DNA from: Corynebacterium lizhenjunii
GTDB taxonomy: Bacteria > Actinomycetota > Actinomycetes > Mycobacteriales > Mycobacteriaceae
Direction of reading: 5' to 3'
Assembly: GCF_011038655.2 (NCBI RefSeq)
Contig: NZ_CP064954.1
Span: 62,001-126,000, forward strand
Length of the DNA stretch: 64,000 nt
Every line of letters starts with the position of its first letter. Position 1 is the first letter of the stretch. Below, in pieces: positions 1-8,200 of this stretch. Both the position numbers and the translations under genes were made by a program. Under the pieces are notes generated by a model, which was given only the letters and a program-made list of their open reading frames with translations, did not search any database and was not told the DNA's origin.

Positions 1-387
1 GCGGACTGGGCGGTCACCATCAACAGCGTGGACCTGGATGCCGCTGAGGCCATCTTGGCGCACAACGAATTCAATGATGCCCCCGCAGAAGGTGAAGCAT
101 ACGTCATGGTTAATGCAACCATTACGTATAAGGGTGATAACCCTGATGGAGAGGTTCCGTCCGGGACTATCCAATTTGTCACTGCAGAAGGCGTGACGGT
201 CAGTTCTTCTGACCGTCCACTGGTTGAACCGGAGCAGCTGGACTCACTTGTTGAGCTCTACAATGGCGGATCCATTACTGGCAATATCGCCTTTGCGGTT
301 CCTGCTGCTTCTGCTGGTGAAGGTACCTTGGTGGTGCGCCCGAGTCTGTTTGCAACCAAGCGCTTTGTCGCCGTGCAGCCATCTTAA
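1..387 (+). CDS. C-terminal part of a DUF4352-like secreted/lipoprotein-type protein (partial)
   Basis: The reading frame is open from the first base, so the start lies upstream of the window. The visible 128 residues begin ADWAVTINSVDLDA and contain the YVMVNATITY strand with a following glycine-rich turn. This is the pattern of the immunoglobulin-like DUF4352 fold found in secreted and lipoproteins of actinobacteria and firmicutes. The N-terminus, where a signal peptide would lie, is not visible. The stop codon (385-387) lies 15 bp before an IS3-family remnant, so the C-terminus may have been altered by that insertion. Function unknown. Confidence 0.6.
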   Translation, partial: ADWAVTINSVDLDAAEAILAHNEFNDAPAEGEAYVMVNATITYKGDNPDGEVPSGTIQFVTAEGVTVSSSDRPLVEPEQLDSLVELYNGGSITGNIAFAVPAASAGEGTLVVRPSLFATKRFVAVQPS

Positions 388-402
388 ACCGCATGAAGAT
401 GG

Positions 403-501
403 GCAGGGCCACCTTATATTTCGCCAAGGAGATGAACTCGTAATCCGCTTCAAGTTCATCGATGACCATACCTGCCCACCGGTATTCGGTACAGCGGATG
501 T
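403..501 (+). mobile_element. Remnant of the IS3-family element that is intact at 53595-54899
   Basis: These 99 bp match 53929-54023 of the complete IS almost base for base: one substitution near the right end plus a 4-bp insertion (tgcc) after ACCATACC. The fragment covers the orfA stop codon and the orfA/orfB overlap and has neither terminal inverted repeat. Identity stops abruptly on both sides. It is a dead scar of a recently active element. Confidence 0.85.
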
Positions 502-511
502 CTTGGTTGGT

Positions 512-934
512 CTACTGGTATTCGCAGCCCTTGATTTCATGCCCTCCCGGACTGACTATTATCCCGCGTGCTCGACTGGGGAACTTGGCAGGAAATCCAG
601 GTTCAAAATCTATTTCCAGCAGGTCGGCAACTATCCTGAACTCATCTTCCTCGGCTTCAGGATCGTGCGGGACATCAACGACAGTAACAAAGCAGAAAGT
701 AGAATATTCCTCTCTGACCTGCGGGGAAATATCCACATTATTCCCGAAAATTTCAGCAAGGAGGAGACTGAAAAGTGGCTCCTTTGCGCCTTGCTGGCGG
801 GCCTGTTCGGAAGCGAAATGGACGTGGTATTTCTCCCGCAAGCCATCCACACATTTTTGGTGTCGTTGTTTGGCTTCGTGCAGCTGGTCGTATCGGCACA
901 CAAATTCTGTGAAGAAGCACCAGGTGTATTGCAT
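512..934 (-). CDS. Hypothetical protein of unknown function, about 140 aa
   Basis: I do not recognise this protein. From the ATG at 934 it gives 140 residues; the frame is open to a GTG at 982. The ATG has GGTAGGAAA just upstream. The composition is acidic and protein-like, with segments such as VREEYSTFCFVTVVDVPHD and DEFRIVADLLEIDFEPGF. The stop lies only 11 bp from the IS remnant at 403-501, so the original C-terminus may be lost. Base composition is visibly less GC-rich than the transporter genes that follow, which suggests acquired DNA. Confidence 0.45.
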   Translation of the reverse strand: MQYTWCFFTEFVCRYDQLHEAKQRHQKCVDGLREKYHVHFASEQARQQGAKEPLFSLLLAEIFGNNVDISPQVREEYSTFCFVTVVDVPHDPEAEEDEFRIVADLLEIDFEPGFPAKFPSRARGIIVSPGGHEIKGCEYQ

Positions 935-1137
935 TTTCCTACCCAATCCTCTAAAGTCCTTGCATTGATTCGTTGTATGCACCCCGGTTTATGTACTGCT
1001 TTTGTGTTTTGCAGTGGCGCTTTGCATGCCCTGGGCCGAACCGCGACACGAAAAGGTTGGCATCAGATTCAGCCAAATGAATTTGGTGAAAGTAAGGTCC
1101 ACCTCCCCTTAATGGGTACTTGGTTTCCGGTGCTGCT

Positions 1138-1152
1138 GTCACAAGTTGTGAC
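1138..1152. promoter_or_regulatory. 15-bp perfect palindrome in the gap before the iron-uptake operon
   Basis: GTCACAAGTTGTGAC is a perfect inverted repeat around a central G. It lies 35 bp beyond the stop of the transporter ATPase in an otherwise featureless stretch (935-1186). It could be an operator half of an unseen promoter or chance. No T-run follows, so it is not a standard terminator. Confidence 0.25.
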
Positions 1153-1186
1153 GTGTGCCCCACGGTATATGGCCTTGTTAGTGCTG

Positions 1187-2086
1187 TCAAGGTTGTGGTG
1201 AACGGCGCGCGCTGCGGTCCCGGCCCAGCGGTACTACCTGCGGGGTTCCGGCCACGGGGTCGGGTACCACGCGGCAGGGCAGGTGGAAGACGGACTCGAC
1301 GAGTTCGGCGGAGATAATGCTGGCAGGCGCGCCTTCGGCAACGATGGCACCGTCGCGCATAACAATAAGGTGCGTGGCGTAGCGGGCGGCCTGGTTGAGG
1401 TCGTGCAGCACGGCCACCAACGTGCGCCCGGTGAGGTGGAGGTCCGTGAATAGCTCCAGTAGCTCGATCTGGTGGGTAAGGTCCAGGTAGGTGGTGGGCT
1501 CATCAAGCAACAGGATGTCCGTGTCTTGGGCCAGGGCCATGGCTATCCAGGCGCGCTGGCGCTGCCCACCCGAAAGCTCGTCCAACAGTCTGCCGGAGAG
1601 CTTGCCGATGCCCGTGGCGTCCAGCGCCGCCGCCACTGCGGCTTGGTCCGCGTCCGTCCACTGCTGGAAGAGGTTCTGATAAGGGTAGCGGCCGCGCGCA
1701 ACCAGGTCCGCTACCCGAATGCCATCGGGGGCAAGCGAGGACTGCGGCAGCAGGCCGAGGCGGCGCGCGACCTCCTTAGCGGGGTAGTCCTGAATATCGC
1801 GTCCGTCTAGGACCACCTGGCCGCCCTGTGGCTTGAGCAAACGGGAAAGCCCGTGCAGCAAGGTGGACTTGCCGCAGGCGTTCGGGCCAATGATGACCGT
1901 GAAGGAACCGTCGGGAATGGCTACGTTAAGGCCCTGGCAGATGCTTCGCTTCTCATAGGCCAGGTCCAGGTTTCTGGCGTGCAAGCGCGGGCTACTCACG
2001 TCTGGGTCCAGGCGCGGCTTGCTTGCGCGCGGGCGCGAGTGCGCGGGTTGGGGTGGGTGCGCGGGTTGGGATGGGGGAGTGTGCAT
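1187..2086 (-). CDS. Iron-siderophore ABC transporter ATP-binding protein (FecE/FepC type)
   Basis: This 299-residue cytoplasmic ATPase would power import through the two permeases encoded just upstream. Walker A is GPNACGKST at residues 67-75 (the usual first G of the GCGKS core is Ala here), the signature LSGGQ is at 171-175, Walker B ILLLDEP at 191-197, and the switch His lies in VAVLHDL. A 35-residue Pro/Arg/Ala-rich N-terminal extension precedes the domain. I chose the ATG at 2086 because it overlaps the permease stop by one base (TAATG), which implies translational coupling. A longer upstream frame exists but lies inside the permease gene. Last gene of the operon. Confidence 0.92.
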   Translation of the reverse strand: MHTPPSQPAHPPQPAHSRPRASKPRLDPDVSSPRLHARNLDLAYEKRSICQGLNVAIPDGSFTVIIGPNACGKSTLLHGLSRLLKPQGGQVVLDGRDIQDYPAKEVARRLGLLPQSSLAPDGIRVADLVARGRYPYQNLFQQWTDADQAAVAAALDATGIGKLSGRLLDELSGGQRQRAWIAMALAQDTDILLLDEPTTYLDLTHQIELLELFTDLHLTGRTLVAVLHDLNQAARYATHLIVMRDGAIVAEGAPASIISAELVESVFHLPCRVVPDPVAGTPQVVPLGRDRSARRSPQP

Positions 2087-3180
2087 TAGAGGGACTTTCT
2101 GGATTCGCGGATAAGGAGCCAGATTAGGTACAGCCCGCCCAGGCTGACCGTGATGAGGCCCTCCGGGATGGGGCGGTAGATCTGGGCAAAGAGCAGTGCG
2201 AGCAGGTGCGCACCGGCCAGCAGGGCTGCGCCCATGCAGGCGGCAGCGGTTACCGTGACCCCCGGGCTGTGCGTGAGTCGGCGTGCCAACTGCGGGGCGG
2301 CCAGAGCCACAAAGCCGATGGGGCCGGCAGCAGCTGTGACCAGGGCCGTAGTGGCTACGCCGAGGATGAGCAGTGCGGGCCTGCAACGGTGGGCGGGGGT
2401 GCCTTGGGTGACGGCGGTGGCATCGCCAAGCTCAAGCTGTCTCAGCGCCCGGGAGAGTGCCAACACCCCAACCATGACAGCCAGGGAACACAGCGCGGCG
2501 GGCACCAGGGCCTGCCATGTCACGCGGCCCAGGGAACCGGCGGCCCAAAAGCCCACGCTCATGGCGTCGTTAATATCCGCCCGGGTAACTAAGTAGACAT
2601 TGATAGAGCCCAGCATGGCGGAGACCGCAATGCCCACGATGATGAGCCGGAAGCCCTGCACTCCGCCGCGATAGGCCAGGAAATACACGATGGCAGCCGT
2701 GGCCAACCCGCCCACTAGCGCCGCCGCGGCGATGGTCCAGTAGTCCTTGGTGCCAAAGACCAGCACGGTGATGACCACGGCGGTATAGGAGCCAGCGTCG
2801 AATCCAATCACATCCGGGGAGCCCAGGGGATTGTGGGTCAGCGACTGGAAAATAGCCCCGCCGATTCCCAGCAGCGCACCGAAGAGGACCGCGGCCAAGG
2901 CCACCGGTAGGCGCCACTGGGTGACGATGGTGCGGTGGAACTCATCCGCACTGGGGTTAGCCAGGGCGGCCAGGACTTGCGCGGGCTCAAGCGGATAATC
3001 GCCAAAGCCCAACGCAAACACAGCCCCGGCTAGGGCTATCAGCAGTAGGGCGGCGTTGACGGCGGCGCCACGGGTGCTCCAGCGCAGTGCCACAGGACCG
3101 ACGCGAAGCATGTGGGTGCGGTAGCCGAAGTCGATGGTGGGGCTTGGGGTGGGACGTGGGGGATTACTATGCGTGCTCAC
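2086..3180 (-). CDS. Iron-siderophore ABC transporter permease (FecCD family)
   Basis: This 364-residue polytopic membrane protein is one half of the heterodimeric import channel. It shows the FecCD hallmarks: a Gly-rich segment GALLGIGGAIFQSLTHNPLG (transport of Fe(III)-siderophore across the inner membrane) and the AGPIGFVALAAPQLARRL coupling-helix region that docks on the ATPase. About ten hydrophobic segments are visible. It begins with a Pro-rich cytoplasmic tail of about 35 residues. The start ATG overlaps the stop of the preceding permease by four bases (ATGA), typical of a stoichiometric pair. Confidence 0.92.
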   Translation of the reverse strand: MSTHSNPPRPTPSPTIDFGYRTHMLRVGPVALRWSTRGAAVNAALLLIALAGAVFALGFGDYPLEPAQVLAALANPSADEFHRTIVTQWRLPVALAAVLFGALLGIGGAIFQSLTHNPLGSPDVIGFDAGSYTAVVITVLVFGTKDYWTIAAAALVGGLATAAIVYFLAYRGGVQGFRLIIVGIAVSAMLGSINVYLVTRADINDAMSVGFWAAGSLGRVTWQALVPAALCSLAVMVGVLALSRALRQLELGDATAVTQGTPAHRCRPALLILGVATTALVTAAAGPIGFVALAAPQLARRLTHSPGVTVTAAACMGAALLAGAHLLALLFAQIYRPIPEGLITVSLGGLYLIWLLIRESRKSL

Positions 3181-4172
3181 AGTCCGGAGGCCTTCCTGCG
3201 CCGCACCAGAACAATGAGCACCGGGGCACCAATGATGGCGGTGAGCACGCCAGCCTCAATTTCACTGGGGCGGGCAATCACGCGGCCCAGCACATCCGCG
3301 CCGAGCACCAGCGCCGGGGCAGCCAGGGCAGTGTAAGCAATGATCCAGCGTTGATCCGGGCCGGTAAACCAACGCACCAGGTGCGGAACTGCCAGGCCAA
3401 CGAAGCCGATGCCCCCGCTAAGCCCCGTGGCACCACCAGCCAGCAGGGTTACCGCGACCAGCCCCAGGGTGCGAGTCCGGTTAAGGTTCGTGCCTAACGC
3501 GGTGGCGTGGGCAGTACCCAGCGCCACGGCATTTAGCGATGCCGCGATAGCACCAGCCAGCAACAGGCCGACGGCAATGAAGGGCAAGACGGTTAAGGTA
3601 TCGGCAACGCTCACACGCGCCAAGGAGCCCAACGCCCAATTGCGGAAAGAACGGAAGGTTTCTTGGTCCATTAATTGTAAAAAGGTGGAAAACGCAGTGA
3701 GGACTGCGCCGAGTGCAACGCCGGCCAGCACCAGAGTGACTGGGGAGGCCGGGCCGCGCCCGGCAGAGCCGATGAGGTACACCAGGACGGTGGCAGCAAT
3801 GGCCCCCAGGAAAGAAAACCAGATGTATCCCGCAATGCCGGTGACTCCAAAGAGCCCCACGCCTAGCGTGATGGCAAAACCAGCGCCGGCGTTGACACCC
3901 AAGATGCCCGGGTCCGCCAGCGGGTTGCGCGTAATGGCCTGGATGAGTGCCCCGGCAACCCCAAAGGCCGCGCCGGAGACAATTCCCACCAGGGTGCGCG
4001 GCACACGCAGCGTCCACACAATAGAAGAGGCGTCGCTGCCGTCCGGGTGGAACACGACGTTCCACACGTGCGATGGTGGGAGGGTATTAGCCCCGACGCT
4101 AATACTTAAAACCACCACCGCCGTCAAGGTGCTAGTGAGCAGCACCAGTCCCAACAACCGGCGCTGGCCCAT
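3177..4172 (-). CDS. Iron-siderophore ABC transporter permease (FecCD family)
   Basis: This 331-residue polytopic membrane protein is the second permease half. The motif GAAFGVAGALIQAITRNPLA matches the family signature, and GGIGFVGLAVPHLVRW is the ATPase-coupling region. The N-terminus is a single membrane-entry helix without a cleavable signal. Its ATG overlaps the stop codon of the binding-protein gene by one base (TAATG), and its own stop overlaps the next permease start (ATGA). The whole set is therefore one tightly packed operon on the minus strand. Confidence 0.92.
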   Translation of the reverse strand: MGQRRLLGLVLLTSTLTAVVVLSISVGANTLPPSHVWNVVFHPDGSDASSIVWTLRVPRTLVGIVSGAAFGVAGALIQAITRNPLADPGILGVNAGAGFAITLGVGLFGVTGIAGYIWFSFLGAIAATVLVYLIGSAGRGPASPVTLVLAGVALGAVLTAFSTFLQLMDQETFRSFRNWALGSLARVSVADTLTVLPFIAVGLLLAGAIAASLNAVALGTAHATALGTNLNRTRTLGLVAVTLLAGGATGLSGGIGFVGLAVPHLVRWFTGPDQRWIIAYTALAAPALVLGADVLGRVIARPSEIEAGVLTAIIGAPVLIVLVRRRKASGL

Positions 4173-5338
4173 TAGAACTTCTCAGCAATCATGGGCACCA
4201 CCTGCTGTGCCGCCCACGCATTGCCAATGGGTCCACCGCTGGTAATGGCCCACAGCAGATCGCCGCCATCGGCAGTCTTGGGCGGCAGCAGCACAAACTT
4301 GCCAGATTTGACGGCGTTCAAGTTCTTAAACAGATCCGTCCCGGTCACGTGCTCTTCGAGCTCTTCATTAGAGGCCCGCTGACTTTGGCCCAGCAGCAGG
4401 ACATCGGCGTCGATCTTAGACAGCAGCTCGTCACTGACATTGGTGTCCTTCGCAAATTCAGCGGCATTTGGGTTGGGGGCAAAGCCCATGTCAGTAAGGA
4501 ATTGTTCCGGCGCGGAACCGTTTTGGGAGAAGTACTGCAGGCCGCTGGCCGGGCCATAATAAATAGCCCACGTTGCCGTCTTGCCACCGAACTCCGGGTG
4601 TTCCTTGCGAATCTGGGCAAACAACTGATCATGTTCAGAAATCACAGCTTCTGCTGCGTTTTCCAAATCCAGGGTCTTGCCCAGGATGCGCAACGAGTCT
4701 TTCCAGGAGGTAATTCGCTGGGTAGACGGCGGACTGGTGACTACCGGGGCGATGGTGGCCAGACGGTCATAGATGTCCTTGACCTCGCCAAAGCCCGGTA
4801 CCCAACCCACGGTCACAATCAAGTCCGGCTTGGAGGCGGCAATGGCTTCAAAGGGTACGTCCGCACCGCGAACGAACTCATACGTCTCCAAGTCTGCGGC
4901 GCCGTGGTCTTCCAAGTAACCGCCTTCCCGGATCATGGAAGAACTCAACACCGGGGTAACCCCTAGAGACAGCAGCAGCTCCGCATCAATGCCGTTAGGC
5001 ACAATGGCCGCGATGCGCTCCGGGCGCTTCTCCAGCACCGTCGTGCCATAGGGCGAGTCCAACGTGAGCGGGTACTGCGTCTTGCCCTCGGCTGCTGGGA
5101 TGAGCTCGGAGGCTGCGGCGTTGCTGGCGTTGGCGTTGGCAGCTTTGCTGGCCGAGCTGGAGGCTGCATCGCTGGCAGCACCGCTGGCAACCGCAGAGTT
5201 GGAGGTGCTGGAGGTGTTGGTGCTGTTGGCATCGGGGGCATCGGCAGAGCATGCCGAAAGCACCAGGGCAGCAGACAGTACCGTGGCCGCCGTGGCAGAA
5301 ATGGCCACAGCTGGGCGGGAGCGATGGATTATAGACAT
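4172..5338 (-). CDS. Iron-siderophore binding lipoprotein (FecB/FepB-like)
   Basis: This 388-residue extracytoplasmic receptor delivers ferric siderophore to the permeases. A lipoprotein signal peptide is visible, with the lipobox LSAC giving the modified Cys at residue 30. It is followed by about 50 residues of Ser/Ala/Asn-rich linker and then the periplasmic-binding-protein fold of the FepB class (TVLEKRPERIAAIVPNGID, and later KPDLIVTVGWVPG). I chose the ATG at 5338 because AAAGG precedes it and the signal peptide starts there; upstream codons in the same frame overlap the neighbouring gene. The gap from the SIP gene is 41 bp, so it is in the same transcript. Confidence 0.92.
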   Translation of the reverse strand: MSIIHRSRPAVAISATAATVLSAALVLSACSADAPDANSTNTSSTSNSAVASGAASDAASSSASKAANANASNAAASELIPAAEGKTQYPLTLDSPYGTTVLEKRPERIAAIVPNGIDAELLLSLGVTPVLSSSMIREGGYLEDHGAADLETYEFVRGADVPFEAIAASKPDLIVTVGWVPGFGEVKDIYDRLATIAPVVTSPPSTQRITSWKDSLRILGKTLDLENAAEAVISEHDQLFAQIRKEHPEFGGKTATWAIYYGPASGLQYFSQNGSAPEQFLTDMGFAPNPNAAEFAKDTNVSDELLSKIDADVLLLGQSQRASNEELEEHVTGTDLFKNLNAVKSGKFVLLPPKTADGGDLLWAITSGGPIGNAWAAQQVVPMIAEKF

Positions 5339-5379
5339 GACGAACCTTTCATGATTGAAATAGAGGTTGATAGAAAGTG

Positions 5380-6378
5380 TTAGGAATCCGCGGGCTCCGG
5401 GGCAGGGGTGCCGCAGTGGCCGCGGCGCCAATAGCCGCTAAAGCTGATGGCCTGGCGGGCTACGCCGTGGTGATTGATTAGCCTGCGGCGAGTCTGTTGC
5501 ACCAAGGAGGCCTCCCCGGCAAGCCAGACGAAGAGATCTGGGCTAGGGTCATCACAAGGGCCATCGGGGCCTGCCAGCTCCGGCACCGCGTCCAGGTGGT
5601 GGAGGAACTGCGCCTGTGCGTCATGTGGGCCAGCAGTGTTATTCGCCTCCACCACCCACTTCACGCAGAAGCCCGCGGGCCGGGCCAGCTCAAAGACGTA
5701 ATCCCGGCTGGGCACACTGATTAAGGCCGTGCCCTGGCGGTCAGCTGGAAGCTCCTCCAGCAGCCGGGCGATGGCGGGAATGGCGGTGCAATCGCCCAGC
5801 AACAACACCCGGCGTGCCTCGGCGGGCAGCGGCGCGGTCTTACCAGGGCCGACGACCGTCATGGCATCACCCACCGCCACAGTGCGCGCCCAGGCTGCGG
5901 CAAAGCCCCCGGCACCGTTGGCGGTACCAGTATCCTCCAGGTCTTTGGTACTCGATGAGACGTTGGCACTCGATGCGCCTTCGGAATTCGATCCGCCTTC
6001 GGCATTAGCTGTGCCGAAGGCCTCACCATGCAAGATGATGTCCACATCTAACTCGCCCGCGGCGGCATCAAAGCGGCGCACGGTATAGGCCCGCGCAATG
6101 GGCCTGCGCCCCGGGGCAAAACTTACGCGCCCATCCTTGATAACGGGCAGCACGGGCTCGCGCTCCCCGGGGTAGGGGAAGAGGAGGCGAATGTCATCAT
6201 CAAAATTCTCGCTGGTAAACGCAGGGACGTGGTTGCCCCCGGCATCCTTGAATGCCTGCAGCTGGGGCCCGGTGAGGGTAATGCGGCGGATGGTGGGGGT
6301 GACATCGGCAAGCTGTGCAACCTGCAAGCGGCGCACGCCCACCGGCAGCAAGCGGGGCACGCGGGCGGGAATGGGCAT
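5380..6378 (-). CDS. Siderophore-interacting protein (SIP, ViuB-like ferric reductase)
   Basis: This 332-residue cytoplasmic flavoprotein-type enzyme reduces the imported ferric siderophore to release iron. The N-terminal FAD-binding domain (RPIARAYTVRRFD) and C-terminal NAD(P)H-binding domain (LLLGDCTAIPAIARLLEEL, and the terminal SGYWRRG) are both present. Between them is an unusual insert of about 35 residues rich in Ser, Asn and Gly (around residues 138-170), encoded by short imprecise DNA repeats. It is probably a flexible loop. The ATG at 6378 has a strong AAGGAGG site. First gene of the uptake operon; a DtxR-like box lies 56 bp upstream. Confidence 0.9.
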   Translation of the reverse strand: MPIPARVPRLLPVGVRRLQVAQLADVTPTIRRITLTGPQLQAFKDAGGNHVPAFTSENFDDDIRLLFPYPGEREPVLPVIKDGRVSFAPGRRPIARAYTVRRFDAAAGELDVDIILHGEAFGTANAEGGSNSEGASSANVSSSTKDLEDTGTANGAGGFAAAWARTVAVGDAMTVVGPGKTAPLPAEARRVLLLGDCTAIPAIARLLEELPADRQGTALISVPSRDYVFELARPAGFCVKWVVEANNTAGPHDAQAQFLHHLDAVPELAGPDGPCDDPSPDLFVWLAGEASLVQQTRRRLINHHGVARQAISFSGYWRRGHCGTPAPEPADS

Positions 6379-6433
6379 GAAAGCCTCCTTGGGGGTAGCG
6401 GATGGCGGCACCGACGGCAGCCGGGCCGGGAAT

Positions 6434-6452
6434 TAAGGCTAGGCTTTCCTTT
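6434..6452. promoter_or_regulatory. DtxR-like iron box between the uptake operon and the AraC regulator
   Basis: TAAGGCTAGGCTTTCCTTT matches the 19-bp DtxR/IdeR consensus TTAGGTTAGSCTAACCTAA at 13 positions, with the core AGGCTAGGCT best conserved. It lies in the 131-bp divergent intergenic region, so iron-loaded DtxR could repress both the siderophore operon and the regulator. The functional role is inferred from the box and the gene content. Confidence 0.6.
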
Positions 6453-6471
6453 TAGGCCGCGGTTATCCTAA
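6452..6471. promoter_or_regulatory. Inverted repeat TTAGG-N10-CCTAA adjoining the DtxR-like box
   Basis: A 20-bp imperfect palindrome whose ends are TTAGG and CCTAA abuts the previous box. The outer arms are DtxR-like but the spacing is one base longer than the consensus and the middle does not match. It may be a weaker second DtxR site or the operator for the adjacent AraC-type protein. Confidence 0.3.
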
Positions 6472-6509
6472 AGTGAACGAATCCTAAACTGACACAGGGG
6501 GCAGCTGAT

Positions 6510-8033
6510 ATGGACCAGCAACTGACAACGCACGCCATTCCCGCGGCGGGCGTGAAGCGCATGCATAACCAGCGCGAACCGATGTTGATGTGGGTGTATA
6601 CGGGCCTGGCGAAGGTTGAAATTTTGGGGGAGAAATATCTGCTCCGGGCCGGGCATGCCGTCTGGATTCCCGCGGGTGTGGAATACGGCATTAGTACGCG
6701 GCCCGGCACGGTGGCGTTTCCTATCTTCCCCGCTGCCCGGGACATGGGCGTGCGCATTAGTCGCCCGCACCGGGTGCGGGTGGGCCGGGAGTGGGGGCCG
6801 TGGCTGGTGTACCAATTCGCCCGTAGTATCGGCTATCTGCAGGGGACGGCGCCAGGCCTGGCTGCACTTGCACCCCAGGTGGCTGCAGATGGGGCGCCGG
6901 GGTGTGCCGTCGCCTTGCCGCCGCAGCCGTTTGCCGATGCCGCCTTGGACACCGCCATGCGCATCCTGCAGGATCCTGGGTCCCCGGCAACGGTGGAGCA
7001 ACTGGCGTCCGCGGCGAGTGTTTCCACGCGTACGCTGCAAAAACAGTTTGTTGCTCAGACGGGCATGAGCATTGTGCAGTGGCGCCGGCAGGTGCGGGTG
7101 GCGCTTGCTGCGGGGCTTATTGCCGCTGGTCAGCACATCGGTTGGGCGGCCCGGCAGGTGGGGTTTGAGACCACCGCCGGCCTCACGCGCGCCTTTCACA
7201 GCCACGTGGGCATGAGCCCCCGGGAGTTTGCCCAGCTCAAGCCCCCTGTGCCTGAGCTTGCCGATGCCCCCTTAACCTCACCCCCACCCGTCCCCGCCAG
7301 CCAAACGTGGGAGCGGGTCAATGACTTTCATGTGTTGGTGTGGGTCTACCGCGGGGCGGCGCGTGTGGTGATTGGCCGGCAAACATACGAGCTTATCCAG
7401 GGCGATGTGGCGTGGCTGCCTGCGGGGGAGTCCAATGTGGTGCACGTGGAGCAGGGTGCGATTGTGTTGCCATTGGGTTCGCGTGAAGCCAAGTTGCCTA
7501 CGGTGGTGCCTGGGGTGCTGGTGCAGTCCTTTGCTGATATAGAGGAGAACTATCTTTTGCACACCGTGGTGGCTAATTACAGTCACCTGCGCCCCGACGG
7601 CCATGACCCGCACGCCATTGTGTACCTTTTTGCGCGCCGGGCCCAGGAAGCCGCGCGGTGCGGCGATGGTGTTGGCCAGGGCGCGGTGACTGCTGCCGTC
7701 GTTGAGGTATTGCACCGGGTGCGTGCCACTCCGGAGGACCGGCGCACGCTGGCACAATGGGCCACCGAATTGGGCGTGAGCACCTTGGACTTGTCCCAGG
7801 GGGTGCACGCGGCGGTGGGTATGCCCTTCAAGCAGTGGCGCAGCCAGCTGCGCATGACTGTTGCACGCAGCCTTCTGGAACAAGGCAAAAGTGTGGAGCA
7901 CATAGCGCGGCGGTTGGGCTACGCCCACCCCTCGAGCTTTTGCAAAGTCTTTAGCGATAACCACCGCATGTCCCCGCGCGAGTACCAACGCAGTGGTTGG
8001 CAGTGCACCCAGGAGGCGCTGATTGTGCCGTAG
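6510..8033 (+). CDS. Tandem AraC-family regulator with two cupin and two HTH domains
   Basis: This 507-residue protein contains the complete AraC layout twice. The first copy has an N-terminal cupin-like sensor (about 1-140) and a double helix-turn-helix (about 158-245, ending HSHVGMSPREFAQL). The second has another cupin (about 268-370, starting NDFHVLVWVYRGAARV) and another double helix-turn-helix (about 410-495, ending SDNHRMSPREYQRS). Ordinary members of this family are 250-320 aa. It is divergent from the siderophore operon across a DtxR-like box, so it is a likely activator or co-regulator of iron uptake. The halves are strongly diverged, so the duplication or fusion is old. Confidence 0.85.
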   Translation: MDQQLTTHAIPAAGVKRMHNQREPMLMWVYTGLAKVEILGEKYLLRAGHAVWIPAGVEYGISTRPGTVAFPIFPAARDMGVRISRPHRVRVGREWGPWLVYQFARSIGYLQGTAPGLAALAPQVAADGAPGCAVALPPQPFADAALDTAMRILQDPGSPATVEQLASAASVSTRTLQKQFVAQTGMSIVQWRRQVRVALAAGLIAAGQHIGWAARQVGFETTAGLTRAFHSHVGMSPREFAQLKPPVPELADAPLTSPPPVPASQTWERVNDFHVLVWVYRGAARVVIGRQTYELIQGDVAWLPAGESNVVHVEQGAIVLPLGSREAKLPTVVPGVLVQSFADIEENYLLHTVVANYSHLRPDGHDPHAIVYLFARRAQEAARCGDGVGQGAVTAAVVEVLHRVRATPEDRRTLAQWATELGVSTLDLSQGVHAAVGMPFKQWRSQLRMTVARSLLEQGKSVEHIARRLGYAHPSSFCKVFSDNHRMSPREYQRSGWQCTQEALIVP

Positions 8034-8200
8034 CGGGATGCTGTCTGCAGCGGTTCTGGTGATTGCGGGTCGGGGGAGTGGATGTGGGCTGTGTTAGGCT
8101 GCGAACGCAGTCCCTATTCGCAAAGTCACAAGCCCGGGTGGCATTAAATATCCGTCGCAAACGCTTCCGGGCTGGCCCATATATAAGCAGAGGATAATAG

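Noticed and set aside
224..1201. Long plus-strand open frame of 325 codons across the IS remnant
   Set aside because: It runs through the IS scar and antisense to a better minus-strand frame; its translation has no consistent protein character.
1187..2386. Start of the transporter ATPase at 2386
   Set aside because: The extra 100 codons overlap the upstream permease gene; ATG 2086 gives the coupled TAATG junction and a normal protein.
8034..8200. Riboswitch in the leader of the MFS gene
   Set aside because: Only one 7-bp stem is visible and no known aptamer core could be matched.
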